Shown here in pieces: positions 17,178 to 26,908 of a DNA stretch of 64,000 nt. The position numbers and the translations under genes were made by a program. This stretch comes from Paenisporosarcina quisquiliarum (GTDB lineage: Bacteria > Bacillota > Bacilli > Bacillales_A > Planococcaceae). Under the pieces are notes generated by a model. That model worked only from the letters and a program-made list of their open reading frames with translations, had not been told where the DNA came from and did no database searches. The stretch is taken from contig NZ_JAMKBJ010000003.1 of the NCBI RefSeq assembly GCF_027563315.1, positions 248,001 to 312,000 of the forward strand, read 5' to 3'. How positions within the stretch are numbered: the first letter of the stretch is position 1; every line of letters starts with the position of its first letter.

Positions 17178-19667
17178 TTATTTTGTTAAAGTAAGTGCAG
17201 ACTTTTGAACATTACCATTAACATCTTTGATATCAGCAGCTGTAGGATCAACTTTAACTGTTGTTAACTTAGTAACTGCAGTAGCATCTGCAACTGTAAG
17301 CACTAATTTGCCATTAGTTACTTCAGAACCTGTAATAGCAATATAAGCACCTTTGCTGTCGAATAATTGGATTTCGTCAGTAATAGAGCTATTACCTGCT
17401 ACAAGTGCTACAGCTTCTGAGTAAGTAACTGTTAATTTAGTTAAATCAGTAGCAACAAATGATTTTGCTTCAGGAGAAGCATTGTCCTTAACAGCTACTA
17501 AAGCTGTATAAGGGTTGTTAACTTTATTATCTAAAGTTTGAACACCAGTTACACGGAAGATAGCTTTATCATCATTGTTAACTACAAAGCCTTCTGGCAA
17601 TGTGATGTTAACAATTGTTTGATATGATGCATCACCAACGTTACCTGCAAACTTAACTTCTGCATTTGTCGGTAAAGATGTACCATTTAATTGGTAAGAA
17701 GCTGGATTTAAAGCAGAACCTGTACCAGTAGCTTTAACTTTAGCACCAAAATCAACTGTTATAACATTTGAATTTGCAACTGTAGTTGTTCCAGCAATCG
17801 TAAATGCAGTTTCAACTGGAGCAGTTGTACTAGATTTATCAACTGTGAATGAATATACAGTGTTTTTGTTTTGAGCTAAAGAAAGATCTTTAACAAAACC
17901 TTCAGCAAATTCAAAGCTATATTTATCAGCTTTTAGGTTAGCATCAAATGTGAAATCAACTTTAGTCGCATCTTCAGCGTTAATTGCTGCAGAAGCTACA
18001 GAAGGATAAGAAAGAATCTCACCTTTTGAATTTACAACTTTAACTTTAGAAGCATCAAGAGTTTGAACTTTTTCACTAAATGTAACAGTAAATCCTGTTA
18101 CTTTACCATCTTTAGTAGTAGATGTTACTTTTGATACAGATGGTGCAACTGCATCTTTAGTAAGTACCACTGATTTAGTGATTTCTGAAGTGTTTTTGTT
18201 TCCTAAAGAATCTTCTAATGCTTCTTTAGCTACTGTCAATGTTACTGCATCTGTATTACCATTTTTAAATAGGTAAGCAGCGTTAAAAGTAACAAAGTAT
18301 TCTTTATTGTTTTTCGGGTTAACGACTGCACTTGTAACAATATTTGTAGCGAATGCTCCAACTTTACCTGTTACAACAAGATTGTTATTTTTCAAAGCTT
18401 TATCAACTGTTACTGTCGCTGTGTTTTCTCCAGTTGCTACTACACTTGTAACTGAAGGAGCAATATTATCAACAGTCAAAGCAAGTTTAACAACTTGAAC
18501 ATCTTTAATGTTATTAACTACGTCAGTAGCATTTACAACTGTAACATCATAAGATTTAGTAGCATCTAAATCAACGTCAACTGTTGCTGTGTTACCAGAA
18601 TAAGTTGCTGGGTAGTTGAGGCCACCAATTTTAACTGTATCGATTGATTCGATATTTTCATCGAATGTTAGTGTGATTTTTTTGATGTTATTTTTAGTAT
18701 CTGCTACTGTAGCTGTTGCAGATTCTAAAACTGGAGCTGACTTATCATCAACAGTAATTTTTTGATTTACAGGCGAAACAAATTTACCATTTACATCTTT
18801 AATTAGTTCATAAGGAACTTTTACTGTGTAATCTCCTTTAAAGAACGTTGTAGCATCTAATGTAAGAGTTTTACCATCAGCACTTAGTGATTGAGTGATT
18901 GTACCTGGATTAGCTGCTTTATCTCCGCTAACAACTGTGATTAAATCAACTTTGTTTGAGTTTTGTAATGTCTTTGCATCAATAGCATTGTTGAAAGTCA
19001 CAGTAATTGTTTTAGCATTTTCAGCTTTAACATCAACTACAGACGTTACAGTTGGAGTGTTTTTCGTTTCAGCACGGTATACGAACAATGCAAATTGTCC
19101 ACGTGTTACTAGATCACCAGTACCGAATTGAGTTGTACCAGCATAACCTTGTGCTACGCCAGCTTCGTTTAAAGCGTCAACATATTGTTTAAAAGTTTCA
19201 GATACATCAGTGAATGGGAATGCATTTGAAGCATCAGCTACGAATTTGTATGCGTTAGCGATGATTTTAGCCATTTCCCCACGAGTTGTGAAATCGTTAG
19301 CGCCGAATTGTCCAGCAGCTTTACCAGAAACGATGTTCTTTTCAACTAGGAAGTTAACAGCCCATTGACGATCAGCAGGTACGTCAGTGAAACCAGCATT
19401 TGCATAAGTTCCAGTTGGTGAACCACCTAGAGCTTTAGCAATCATTACTGCTGCGTCTTGACGTTTGATGTTATCATCAGTACCGAATTTACCGTTAGGG
19501 TAACCTTGAGAGATTCCTTTGTCAGCAAGGTATGTTACTGCCTCTTGGTAGCGCTCTGCTACGTCCGAGAATGCAGCAGAAGCTGCTGGTGCGATTGCAG
19601 ATGCAACAAGTGTTGCTGTCGCTGCTGTTGCAACGAACTTTTTGTACGACTTTGGTTGATAAGCCAT
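17178..19667 (-). CDS. Major S-layer protein (three SLH domains plus Ig-like crystallisation region)
   Basis: An 829-residue protein. The signal peptide at 1-31 has an unusual N-region (MAYQPKSYKKFVATAATATL) resembling Sap/EA1-type S-layer precursors. Three SLH domains lie at about 33-80, 92-141 and 150-198, with signature positions KRQD, TRGE and TRGQ. The rest is a long Thr/Val/Asp/Lys-rich stretch of repeated SbsA-type Ig-like beta domains (KTITVTFNNAIDAKTL, KKITLTFDENI, TGFTVTFSEKVQTL, KLTVTYSEAV). Composition (very few Cys/Trp, uniform A/T-ending codons) and the strong leader fit a highly expressed surface-lattice subunit. ATG 19667 was chosen for the AGGAGG ten bases upstream and the signal peptide. 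Confidence 0.92.
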   Translation of the reverse strand: MAYQPKSYKKFVATAATATLVASAIAPAASAAFSDVAERYQEAVTYLADKGISQGYPNGKFGTDDNIKRQDAAVMIAKALGGSPTGTYANAGFTDVPADRQWAVNFLVEKNIVSGKAAGQFGANDFTTRGEMAKIIANAYKFVADASNAFPFTDVSETFKQYVDALNEAGVAQGYAGTTQFGTGDLVTRGQFALFVYRAETKNTPTVTSVVDVKAENAKTITVTFNNAIDAKTLQNSNKVDLITVVSGDKAANPGTITQSLSADGKTLTLDATTFFKGDYTVKVPYELIKDVNGKFVSPVNQKITVDDKSAPVLESATATVADTKNNIKKITLTFDENIESIDTVKIGGLNYPATYSGNTATVDVDLDATKSYDVTVVNATDVVNNIKDVQVVKLALTVDNIAPSVTSVVATGENTATVTVDKALKNNNLVVTGKVGAFATNIVTSAVVNPKNNKEYFVTFNAAYLFKNGNTDAVTLTVAKEALEDSLGNKNTSEITKSVVLTKDAVAPSVSKVTSTTKDGKVTGFTVTFSEKVQTLDASKVKVVNSKGEILSYPSVASAAINAEDATKVDFTFDANLKADKYSFEFAEGFVKDLSLAQNKNTVYSFTVDKSSTTAPVETAFTIAGTTTVANSNVITVDFGAKVKATGTGSALNPASYQLNGTSLPTNAEVKFAGNVGDASYQTIVNITLPEGFVVNNDDKAIFRVTGVQTLDNKVNNPYTALVAVKDNASPEAKSFVATDLTKLTVTYSEAVALVAGNSSITDEIQLFDSKGAYIAITGSEVTNGKLVLTVADATAVTKLTTVKVDPTAADIKDVNGNVQKSALTLTK

Positions 19668-19708
19668 GTTAAGTATTCCTCCTGTTTTGTGTATAGTCTG
19701 TGTTTTAA

Positions 19709-19754
19709 TAACGGACAAGCCGTTACAAAATATTTCACAGTTTAAATTGTACCA
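19709..19754 (-). promoter_or_regulatory. Leader and extended -10 promoter of S-layer gene
   Basis: On the minus strand TGGTACAAT (19746-19754) is a good extended -10 with no clear -35. The leader of roughly 70 nt contains the small hairpin TAACGG-ACAAG-CCGTTA (19709-19725) ahead of AGGAGG. Stable leaders are common for S-layer mRNAs. The rest of the 19755-19975 gap shows no gene. Confidence 0.45.
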
Positions 19755-19975
19755 ACATTTGCAATTTTACGCCAGTTTTTTCTATTTACCTAGTAAAATC
19801 TTCCGCGCAAGAAGAAAAGGCTTATAGATATGGAAGTAAAAGGACAAAGTTTTACAATTAAACTCCTATTTATTCTAACAGATTACATTTACATTTCAAC
19901 TATTTTATAAAGATTACGTCTAATTAACTGGTGTTTTTAGGAAATTTCTGATTCTTCTAGTCTTATAGCCTATTT

Positions 19976-21358
19976 TTATAGGTCTATTAGCTTCTCTCTG
20001 ACATTTAACATCGCTAAAATAGCAGCAATATAGATAGAAACTGCTGGTGCAGTCAGTACATGTCCTGCTGTATATGCAATTCCCACTGCCAATAAGAAGG
20101 CGACCCCGTATAAAATGTACAGATACGTAAAGTGTGTTTTAATATTTCGTACAAAATGTAGTAAGAACTTCCCTGTATACCAGAAGAATGGGGCCATTAA
20201 GTAAAAGAATCCGATCCATCCGAATGAATAGAATAAATCATGGAAGTCCATTTCGATCATTTTCAAGTCTTTTCCTAGTTCCGGTTCTTCATAGTTTCCT
20301 GCGAAGCCCATACCGAACAACTTTTGTGTGATTGGAGATGAATTGAAATCTGCATTGAATTCTTTCTCATACTTTTCGCGTGAGCTGAAAATCAAGTTTT
20401 GAATTTGTTCATCTGTTATTTCGGGTTCTTCTTCAATAATTTCTTCCCCGTTTTCATCAAATTGGGGTTCTTCATTCTCAGAATCTCCAAAAGGACTAAT
20501 ATTCAATATGTCAAAATGAGCGTACATATTGCCGAATACAGGTGTAAATGGTGTTGCAGCTGCAAGTAGTACAATCAGTCCAAATGAAATGATTAAACTC
20601 GATTTTACTTGTTGTGTTTTTAGCTTCATGAACACATACATGATGATGCTTCCAATTAGGACTGATAAAAGGACAACTAGTATTCCGCCGTACCCAACTT
20701 TTGTTCCTAAAGCCAGCATGCCCAGTGAAAGCATGACAAATGGAATCCAGAACCATGGTTTTTTAGCATTCGTTGTGCGTTTGATTGCATACAAGGCTAG
20801 AATCGGTAGGATGATTGCCATAATTGCACCGATTTCATTCCCTGCATAGAACCAACCGGAATACCCTACTTTAGAATGAGCATAGTTTGATAAACTTGTA
20901 CCTGTGACTTGAGCAACGATAAATACTGCACCAATGATAAAACCGGCTAGCCACATATATTTCGTCGTATGTTTTTCAATATCCCAATCACGTGCTTGTA
21001 ATTGTTTATATACAATCATGAACCCAAGGAACACGATATGGAAATAAACAACTTTATTGAAGAACTTCAATTCTTGGAACAGATAATAAGGGTCTTTAAT
21101 TCCCATATTCAAGAAGATGTTAATACCAATGATTACACCTAAGCCAACTAGGTATAATATGTAGCCGCGTGCCAATTTATTCGAACGCGCCATCCATAAT
21201 AAAAATAAACCCATTGTTCCCATATAAGCAAAACGGAGCATAACTCCGATTGTAATATTTGAGCCCAATAAAAGCTTTGAGCCAGCTGTTAATACATCAA
21301 TGACAGGTTGGAGTACGAGAAAAGCAATAAAATATATCAAAAATTTTGTTTGATTCAT
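19976..21358 (-). CDS. O-antigen ligase/polymerase-like membrane protein
   Basis: A 460-residue polytopic membrane protein with about 11-12 hydrophobic segments, of the O-antigen ligase/Wzy-like type. A large hydrophilic loop at about 275-340 carries a very acidic stretch (ENGEEIIEEEPEITDEQIQ). The loop is followed by FGMGFAGNYEEPELGK and EMDFHDLFYSFGWIGF, the region where this family has catalytic residues. Members polymerise or transfer lipid-linked glycans on the outer membrane face. Following the glycosyltransferase by 22 bases, it probably polymerises SCWP or another exopolysaccharide. Ligase versus polymerase activity cannot be separated from sequence. Confidence 0.75.
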   Translation of the reverse strand: MNQTKFLIYFIAFLVLQPVIDVLTAGSKLLLGSNITIGVMLRFAYMGTMGLFLLWMARSNKLARGYILYLVGLGVIIGINIFLNMGIKDPYYLFQELKFFNKVVYFHIVFLGFMIVYKQLQARDWDIEKHTTKYMWLAGFIIGAVFIVAQVTGTSLSNYAHSKVGYSGWFYAGNEIGAIMAIILPILALYAIKRTTNAKKPWFWIPFVMLSLGMLALGTKVGYGGILVVLLSVLIGSIIMYVFMKLKTQQVKSSLIISFGLIVLLAAATPFTPVFGNMYAHFDILNISPFGDSENEEPQFDENGEEIIEEEPEITDEQIQNLIFSSREKYEKEFNADFNSSPITQKLFGMGFAGNYEEPELGKDLKMIEMDFHDLFYSFGWIGFFYLMAPFFWYTGKFLLHFVRNIKTHFTYLYILYGVAFLLAVGIAYTAGHVLTAPAVSIYIAAILAMLNVREKLIDL

Positions 21359-21380
21359 AGCAAGTTAAAATCCTCTTTCA

Positions 21381-22496
21381 TTAATTTTTTAGATTCAATT
21401 CATTGAATATAGTGGAAAGCTTCGATTGAATCGCTGTTTGTTCATATTGTAAGGCGGTTTCATAAGCCGCTTGTGAAATCTTTTCATATTCTTCATCTGA
21501 CAGATCATCAAATTTGACCAATAAATCTTTTAATTGAACAGCATCGCCCGGGGTAAATAACCATCCATTGCGACCATCTTGCACATAATCCAGAATTCCA
21601 CCAATCGCACTCGCAATAATAGGAGTTTGGCATGCCATCGCTTCAAGACCGACTAGCCCCAGGCTCTCCCCTTTTCGAGTTGTCGGAAATATGAATGCTT
21701 CAATCACGGTGTAAATATTCGCTAAATCAGACTGTTTCATCAGTGGATAGTGAACAATAACATCTTCAATATCCAATGATTTCGCTAACTGTTTAAATGC
21801 TTCATCTTCTTTCCCAGAGCCTACGGCGATAAAACGAGTTCGACTTCTTTCCTCTGGCTTTTCGTTGACATAAAAAGAAATGGCTCGTAAATAATGATCC
21901 CACCCTTTTCCAACATCCAGTCGGCCGACATAGCCGATATAACGGAAAGCTGGATCAAGTTTTAATTTAGATAAAATCTCCAGACGTTTATTTTTTTTCG
22001 GATGGAATACTTCCGCATTGACCCCACCTGATGGAAATACACGAATAGCTGTTTTGATGCCATATTTTTGTTGCACTAATTTTTCGTAGTAATGAGAAGG
22101 TGTAATAATGAGTGATGATTGTTGAAGCAGCTTTTTAACTGCCGGTTGGTATTTTTCCTGCGAAGCTACTTCAGGTACCACGTCGCTACCATGAACATTG
22201 GTCACGATGCGAACAGAAGGCTTCAGCTTTTTCAACCATAATAGAGGCATAGCATTATGAGAAGCATAGTGCACATAAATAGCATCGTAATTTCCAGTCA
22301 AACCTTTTGTCAGGATTTTGCTGTAATAAATCGCGTATCCTAACATTTTAGAAATTTTTGATGTTTTCTTTTGCAAAACAGCTTTATCAACTTGAAAACC
22401 TTCATTTTGCAAAATCTTTTCGGTGTTTTGTACGAAGACACCGTAACTTGGGAAGTTTGAGGATGGGTACATATTGGCTACCAATAAAATTTTCAT
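21381..22496 (-). CDS. Glycosyltransferase family 4
   Basis: A 371-residue GT-B glycosyltransferase with no membrane segment. The N-terminal domain starts MKILLVANMYPSSNFPSYGVFVQ (sugar acceptor side). The C-terminal donor domain has YIGYVGRLDVGKGWDHYL, the EAFIFPTTRKGESLGLVGLEAMA motif with its conserved E..G..E pattern, and GGILDYVQDG. It retains configuration at the transferred sugar. AAAGGGGGA lies about 7 bases before ATG 22496. It sits between galU and the O-antigen ligase-like gene and probably adds one sugar of the SCWP repeat. Confidence 0.85.
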   Translation of the reverse strand: MKILLVANMYPSSNFPSYGVFVQNTEKILQNEGFQVDKAVLQKKTSKISKMLGYAIYYSKILTKGLTGNYDAIYVHYASHNAMPLLWLKKLKPSVRIVTNVHGSDVVPEVASQEKYQPAVKKLLQQSSLIITPSHYYEKLVQQKYGIKTAIRVFPSGGVNAEVFHPKKNKRLEILSKLKLDPAFRYIGYVGRLDVGKGWDHYLRAISFYVNEKPEERSRTRFIAVGSGKEDEAFKQLAKSLDIEDVIVHYPLMKQSDLANIYTVIEAFIFPTTRKGESLGLVGLEAMACQTPIIASAIGGILDYVQDGRNGWLFTPGDAVQLKDLLVKFDDLSDEEYEKISQAAYETALQYEQTAIQSKLSTIFNELNLKN

Positions 22497-22533
22497 CACT
22501 CATCCCCCTTTCCAATTAGTTCTAGACGCAAGT

Positions 22534-22555
22534 ACATCGCGATTGCTCGCGATGT
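22534..22555 (-). terminator. Perfect 9-bp hairpin between galU and glycosyltransferase
   Basis: ACATCGCGA-TTGC-TCGCGATGT is a perfect stem directly behind the galU stop. It lacks a clear T run on the minus strand, so it may be an mRNA-stability or processing element rather than a full terminator. Confidence 0.5.
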
Positions 22556-22556
22556 C

Positions 22557-23429
22557 TTATTCGTATTGTTCAATTTTCTTTTTCATGTAGGCAATCAAAT
22601 CATCTTTTAAATCTGGACGCTGAAGAGCAAATTCCAATGTCGTTTCAACAAATCCAAGTTTTTCGCCTACATCATAACGATTTCCTTCAAAAGCAAAGCC
22701 ATATACGCCTTGTTCCCCGTTCAACTTTTCAATGGCATCCGTTAACTGGATTTCTCCACCTGCTCCTACTTCCATCTCATCTAAATATTTAAAGATTTCA
22801 GGAGTAAACACATAACGGCCAATAATCGCCATATTGGAAGGAGCCGTACCTTGCTTCGGCTTTTCTACGAATTTACGAACTTTGTAACGTGAACCTATTT
22901 GTTCGGAAGGATCAATGACGCCATAACGGTGAGTTTCTGATTCAGGTACTTCCATAACTCCAATGACCGAAGAGGCCGTCTCCTCATAATTCTCAATTAA
23001 TTGTTTCAAACAAGGTGTTTCGGCTTGGACAATATCATCACCCAATAAAACTGCAAAAGGCTCATCGCCAATGAACTTACGGGCAGTCCAAACAGCATGT
23101 CCCAATCCAAGGGGGGCTTTCTGGCGGATATAATGAATTTCAACTTTTCCGGATTGTTGAACTTCTTCCAATAAGTCGAATTTTTCTTTTGCATATAATG
23201 TATTTTCAAGAAGAGGCGCAGAATCGAAATGATCTTCAATCGCCCGCTTGTCTTTCCCTGTAACGATGATAATGTCTTCAATACCAGAAGCAATGGCTTC
23301 CTCGACGATATATTGAATGGTTGGTTTATCAACAATTGGAAGCATTTCTTTTGGCATTGCTTTCGTAGCAGGTAAAAAACGTGTACCTAAACCTGCAGCT
23401 GGAATAATTGCTTTACGAACTTTTTTCAT
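22557..23429 (-). CDS. galU: UTP-glucose-1-phosphate uridylyltransferase
   Basis: A 290-residue cytoplasmic nucleotidyltransferase making UDP-glucose from UTP and glucose-1-phosphate. The signature [19 protein letters not shown] is at residues 14-32, followed by [19 protein letters not shown] and VEKPKQG, all typical of bacterial GalU/GtaB. Length matches the family. GGGAGG lies 8 bases before ATG 23429. Only 14 bases separate it from the upstream dehydrogenase, so they form an operon. UDP-glucose may feed the wall polymer, glycolipid anchors or teichoic acid decoration. Confidence 0.93.
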   Translation of the reverse strand: MKKVRKAIIPAAGLGTRFLPATKAMPKEMLPIVDKPTIQYIVEEAIASGIEDIIIVTGKDKRAIEDHFDSAPLLENTLYAKEKFDLLEEVQQSGKVEIHYIRQKAPLGLGHAVWTARKFIGDEPFAVLLGDDIVQAETPCLKQLIENYEETASSVIGVMEVPESETHRYGVIDPSEQIGSRYKVRKFVEKPKQGTAPSNMAIIGRYVFTPEIFKYLDEMEVGAGGEIQLTDAIEKLNGEQGVYGFAFEGNRYDVGEKLGFVETTLEFALQRPDLKDDLIAYMKKKIEQYE

Positions 23430-23443
23430 CAACAATGCCTCCC

Positions 23444-24718
23444 TTAATTCTTGGAATCACCTAGAAGATATACATCAAATCCAGCAGCTTCCCATTTCGC
23501 ACGGTCAATACAGTTTTTCGTATCGATAATGATGTGGTTCGTCATATGGTTTTTGATTTCTTCAGGGTTCAAGTCTCTAAAAGCTTGGTGATCAGTTAAT
23601 ACCAAAATGGCTGAAGCATGTTGAAGTGCTACAAACTGATCTTGCGTTTGTTCAGGCAAATTGTTGTGCTTAATATGTGGGTCGTATGCTGACAAACTCA
23701 TTTGACGTTCGCGAAGCTGTTCTACTACATCTACTGATGGACTTTCACGCATATCGTCAATGTTGCCTTTAAACGCTAATCCCAGTACGGCGATCTTTGG
23801 ATCTTTAACGCCTTTTGCATTTAAAATATCTGCTGTTAATTGAGCAGTATAAGATGGCATGCCATCATTTGTTTGTCGTGCTAAGTGAATAATTTTTGCC
23901 TGTTGCGGATCAAGCTCCACCAAGAACCAAGGATCAACAGCGATACAGTGTCCACCCACACCAGGACCCGGCATATGGATATTCACTCGAGGATGGAAGT
24001 TGGCAAGTTTGATTGCTTCCCAAATATTTACGCCGATATTTTGTGCAATTTTCGCCAGTTCATTTGCGAAAGCGATATTAACATCGCGATATGTGTTTTC
24101 CATGACCTTTACAAGTTCAGCTGTCGTTGCATCCGTTTCATGCATCGTACCTTTTACGAACGATTGGTAAAGTGCTGTCGTTTGCTTAGCAGACTCTTCG
24201 TTCACACCACCGATAATACGGTCGTTAGAAACGAGTTCTTCAAACACACGGCCAGGAATCACGCGTTCTGGTGAATGGGAAACTAACAATTCTAATCCGA
24301 TTTCCAAATTCGCCTTAATCAATTCAGGCATCATGACATCTTCCACTGTACGTGGAGGTACTGTTGATTCCAAAATGACCAAGTTTCCTTTTTCAAGGAA
24401 AGGTACAGTGGAGGCAGTAGCCATTCTTACATACTCCAAATCAGCCGTTTTATCCGCCTTGATTGGAGATGGAACAGCGATAATAAAGACATCAGCTTTA
24501 ATTGGTTCTGTAGAGACAGTCAATGAACCAGAATCAATTGCTTTATCTAAACGTTCCTGTAGACCGTTTTCTTCGATATGTAATTGTTTCCTTTGAATCA
24601 TTTTCACAGTTTCTTCGTTAACGTCTACACCGTGAACTTGGTGTCCGTGATTTGCAAACATAACTGCAGTTGGTAATCCGATATAACCCAGTCCAACTAC
24701 GCAAATTGTTTTTTTCAT
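23444..24718 (-). CDS. wecC: Nucleotide-sugar dehydrogenase, probably UDP-N-acetylmannosamine dehydrogenase
   Basis: A 424-residue UDP-sugar 6-dehydrogenase. The NAD-binding fold starts at [16 protein letters not shown], with [26 protein letters not shown], the catalytic-cysteine motif [15 protein letters not shown] and [15 protein letters not shown]. The HCIAVDP form and overall pattern point to the WecC (UDP-ManNAc to UDP-ManNAcA) branch rather than UDP-glucose dehydrogenase, but substrate assignment within this family is uncertain. AAGGAG precedes the start. ManNAc or its uronic acid is a common building block of pyruvylated SCWP, consistent with the TagA-like and csaB neighbours. Confidence 0.82.
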   Translation of the reverse strand: MKKTICVVGLGYIGLPTAVMFANHGHQVHGVDVNEETVKMIQRKQLHIEENGLQERLDKAIDSGSLTVSTEPIKADVFIIAVPSPIKADKTADLEYVRMATASTVPFLEKGNLVILESTVPPRTVEDVMMPELIKANLEIGLELLVSHSPERVIPGRVFEELVSNDRIIGGVNEESAKQTTALYQSFVKGTMHETDATTAELVKVMENTYRDVNIAFANELAKIAQNIGVNIWEAIKLANFHPRVNIHMPGPGVGGHCIAVDPWFLVELDPQQAKIIHLARQTNDGMPSYTAQLTADILNAKGVKDPKIAVLGLAFKGNIDDMRESPSVDVVEQLRERQMSLSAYDPHIKHNNLPEQTQDQFVALQHASAILVLTDHQAFRDLNPEEIKNHMTNHIIIDTKNCIDRAKWEAAGFDVYLLGDSKN

Positions 24719-24832
24719 TAGTATTCTCCTTCTGATGGAACTAAAATTAGTTTCTTCTATTAATAGTGTGTGTTTTTAAATTGAACTTTCAAGTACCGCT
24801 ATTATAGGAATAGAAATACTCCGATATCAATG

Positions 24833-25549
24833 TTATTTCTTGCCTATTAATACGCGCCATAAAAAGATCGGCAAGTTCATTTGGCGTTTAATGCGTGATG
24901 GATTACTAGCCAAACGGTATAACCATTCTAACCCAAACTTACGGAAAAATGCGGGCGCTCTTTTGACCATTCCTGAAAACACATCAAAACTCCCACCAAC
25001 TCCTTGAAAAACAAGAACGTTTGGCAGGTTAGCTAAGTTCCTTTTTATCCATAATTCCTGTTTTGGACTGCCTAGTGCAACGAACAGCATTTTCGCACCA
25101 CTCTCATGAATGCGTTGAACTAAAGCCGATTCGTCTTTTTCATAGCCATTTGTATAACCTGCTACTTTTAATTGTGGTCGATCTTTTTGAATTTCCGAAA
25201 TCGCTTTTGTTACGACTTCTTCTTTTGCTCCGTAAAAATAAACAGGATGGCCTTCTAATGCGGCAAAGTCCAAAAGTTTCCCCATCATGTCTACCCCGGT
25301 TACCCGGGAAGTAATCCTGCCACCTTTTAATTTTGATGCCAATAACACACCAACACCATCAGGGATCTGGAAAGTCGATTCGTTGATTAGTGATTTCACC
25401 TGCGAATCCCGATTTGCCGTAATGACTTTTTCCGGGTTTACAGCGATAATTGTTGACTGCTCATTGCGAGCCATTTTCTGTTGTAATTCACTGATAATTC
25501 CTTCATATGTTAATGGCGATACATCCACGCCTAAGTAGGTCTCTTTCAC
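24833..25549 (-). CDS. tagA: WecG/TagA/CpsF family glycosyltransferase
   Basis: A 238-residue protein of the GT26 family, which adds N-acetylmannosamine (or a related sugar) to undecaprenyl-PP-GlcNAc, the step after TagO. Visible are GVDVSPLTYEGII, IIAVNPEKVITANRD, IPDGVGVLLASKLKGG, RVTGVDMM, VALGSPKQELWI and GVGGSFDVFSG, the conserved family blocks. It starts at GTG 25549, with GAGG about 9 bases upstream. Together with tagO it would make the linkage disaccharide for secondary wall polymer. It is divergent from csaB, with a candidate extended -10 (TGCTATACT at 25587-25595) between them. Confidence 0.88.
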   Translation of the reverse strand: MKETYLGVDVSPLTYEGIISELQQKMARNEQSTIIAVNPEKVITANRDSQVKSLINESTFQIPDGVGVLLASKLKGGRITSRVTGVDMMGKLLDFAALEGHPVYFYGAKEEVVTKAISEIQKDRPQLKVAGYTNGYEKDESALVQRIHESGAKMLFVALGSPKQELWIKRNLANLPNVLVFQGVGGSFDVFSGMVKRAPAFFRKFGLEWLYRLASNPSRIKRQMNLPIFLWRVLIGKK

Positions 25550-25609
25550 TATTTACAGCCTCATTTCGTTCACATTCAATTGATATAGTATAGCAGATTC
25601 TTTGTTTAG

Positions 25610-25639
25610 TTGCATAGCATCCGTGACAAGTGATAAAAT
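25610..25639 (+). promoter_or_regulatory. Probable csaB promoter
   Basis: TTGCAT, 18-bp spacer, TAAAAT, 145 bases ahead of the csaB start. This gives a long leader with two hairpins. Confidence 0.5.
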
Positions 25640-25652
25640 TTGGACATAAGAC

Positions 25653-25681
25653 GCTTTCACTTCGTTGTGAAAGCTTTTGTT
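25653..25681 (+). promoter_or_regulatory. Terminator-like hairpin in csaB leader
   Basis: GCTTTCAC-TTCGTT-GTGAAAGC followed by TTTTGTT, downstream of the predicted promoter and before the gene. It looks like an attenuator; no known riboswitch or T-box sequence was seen next to it. Confidence 0.5.
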
Positions 25682-25726
25682 ATGGAAATTAAACGATCAA
25701 TTTCTGTTATTATTATGTCTAGCTAC

Positions 25727-25755
25727 AAGCGCCAGTGGAACTTAAAGTGGCGCTT
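25727..25755 (+). repeat. Palindromic element in csaB leader
   Basis: AAGCGCCA and TGGCGCTT form an 8-bp stem with a 13-nt loop, preceded by GTCTAGCTAC and followed by TCCGCTTTTCG. The arrangement resembles short dispersed palindromes common in Bacillales intergenic DNA. Confidence 0.45.
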
Positions 25756-25783
25756 TCCGCTTTTCGTTAGAGGAGGACTTCAT

Positions 25784-26893
25784 TTGAAAATTGTATTATC
25801 CGGCTTCTATGGTCTTGGTAACACAGGGGACGAAGCAATATTAAAAGCGATCGTAGATAATCTGCGTTCTGAGTTAAACAATCCTGACATCACGGTGTTT
25901 TCCCTATCACCTGAATTAACCGCTAAGGAACACGGTGTGAAATCCGTTTATCGTGGATGGAGACATCAAAATAAGGAAAAAGTTAAAGCTTTGCGTGATG
26001 CAGACTTACTGATTTCTGGTGGTGGCGGCTTGCTTCAAGACACGTACCCAACGAAGTTTTTATTCGGTCCGCTTCCTTATTATTTACTAATTGTGTTCCT
26101 GGCTAAACTTTGCGGAGCAAAAGTCATGTTCTTTTCACAAGGAATCGGACCCGTAACATCAACATGGGGTAAGATTTTAATGAAAACCTTTGCTAATCTA
26201 GCTGATTTTGTTACCGTACGTGACCAATACTCTAAAGATTATCTGCATTCTCTAGGTGTTAAACGCCCTGAAACAGTTGTTACAGCTGACATTGTTTTTG
26301 CATTCCGCGCAGATGAAGAAAACTCGGCATATAATTCACTTCCTTTAAAAGGAGATGAAAAAATCGTTGCCGTGACTGTACGTCCATGGTTCGAACATCC
26401 AGACTACATCGAAAAGATGGCTCATTTATTAGATGAATTGATTGAACAACGTGGAGTTACACCGGTCTTTGTTCCAATGGAAGGAAAATATGATGTACCA
26501 GCTTCAAATGATGTTTTGTCACATATGAAACATGCAGACAAAACGTTCATGCTTGGATCAGACTTTTCGCCAAATCAATTCTTAAACTTTATCCGCCACG
26601 CGGACTTAACTGTCGGCTTACGTTTACACGCCTTAATTTTCTCAGCACTTAGCAATGTCCCTCATTTAGGATTCAGTTACGACAAAAAAGTGGAAAGTTT
26701 CTTAAAACGTTCTGGTATGTGGGATTACTCATTCCGTTTGGGTGAAATTGATCAAACGAAACTTCTTGAGAATGCACTATATTTGCTCGATAACAAAGAA
26801 GCTGCACAAAAAACGATGGAACCTAATGTGGATCAGCTTCGTCGAGAAGCAATGCGCAACTTAGATTTATTAAAAGAAAAATTCGGAAACTAA
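25784..26893 (+). CDS. csaB: Polysaccharide pyruvyl transferase CsaB
   Basis: A 369-residue cytoplasmic enzyme that puts a pyruvyl ketal on the wall polysaccharide, the group SLH domains recognise. Visible are GFYGLGNTGDEAIL at the N-terminus, DADLLISGGGGLLQD, FFSQGIGPV, TVRPW and VGLRLHALIFS with its conserved R..H, all typical of CsaB. The start is TTG 25784, placed by AGAGGAGG seven bases upstream; the frame stays open for 48 codons further up but without family similarity. The next glycosyltransferase begins 15 bases after the stop. Loss of csaB in other Bacillales removes SLH anchoring. Confidence 0.93.
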   Translation: MKIVLSGFYGLGNTGDEAILKAIVDNLRSELNNPDITVFSLSPELTAKEHGVKSVYRGWRHQNKEKVKALRDADLLISGGGGLLQDTYPTKFLFGPLPYYLLIVFLAKLCGAKVMFFSQGIGPVTSTWGKILMKTFANLADFVTVRDQYSKDYLHSLGVKRPETVVTADIVFAFRADEENSAYNSLPLKGDEKIVAVTVRPWFEHPDYIEKMAHLLDELIEQRGVTPVFVPMEGKYDVPASNDVLSHMKHADKTFMLGSDFSPNQFLNFIRHADLTVGLRLHALIFSALSNVPHLGFSYDKKVESFLKRSGMWDYSFRLGEIDQTKLLENALYLLDNKEAAQKTMEPNVDQLRREAMRNLDLLKEKFGN

Positions 26894-26908
26894 AGGAGAT
26901 TGTCATTC

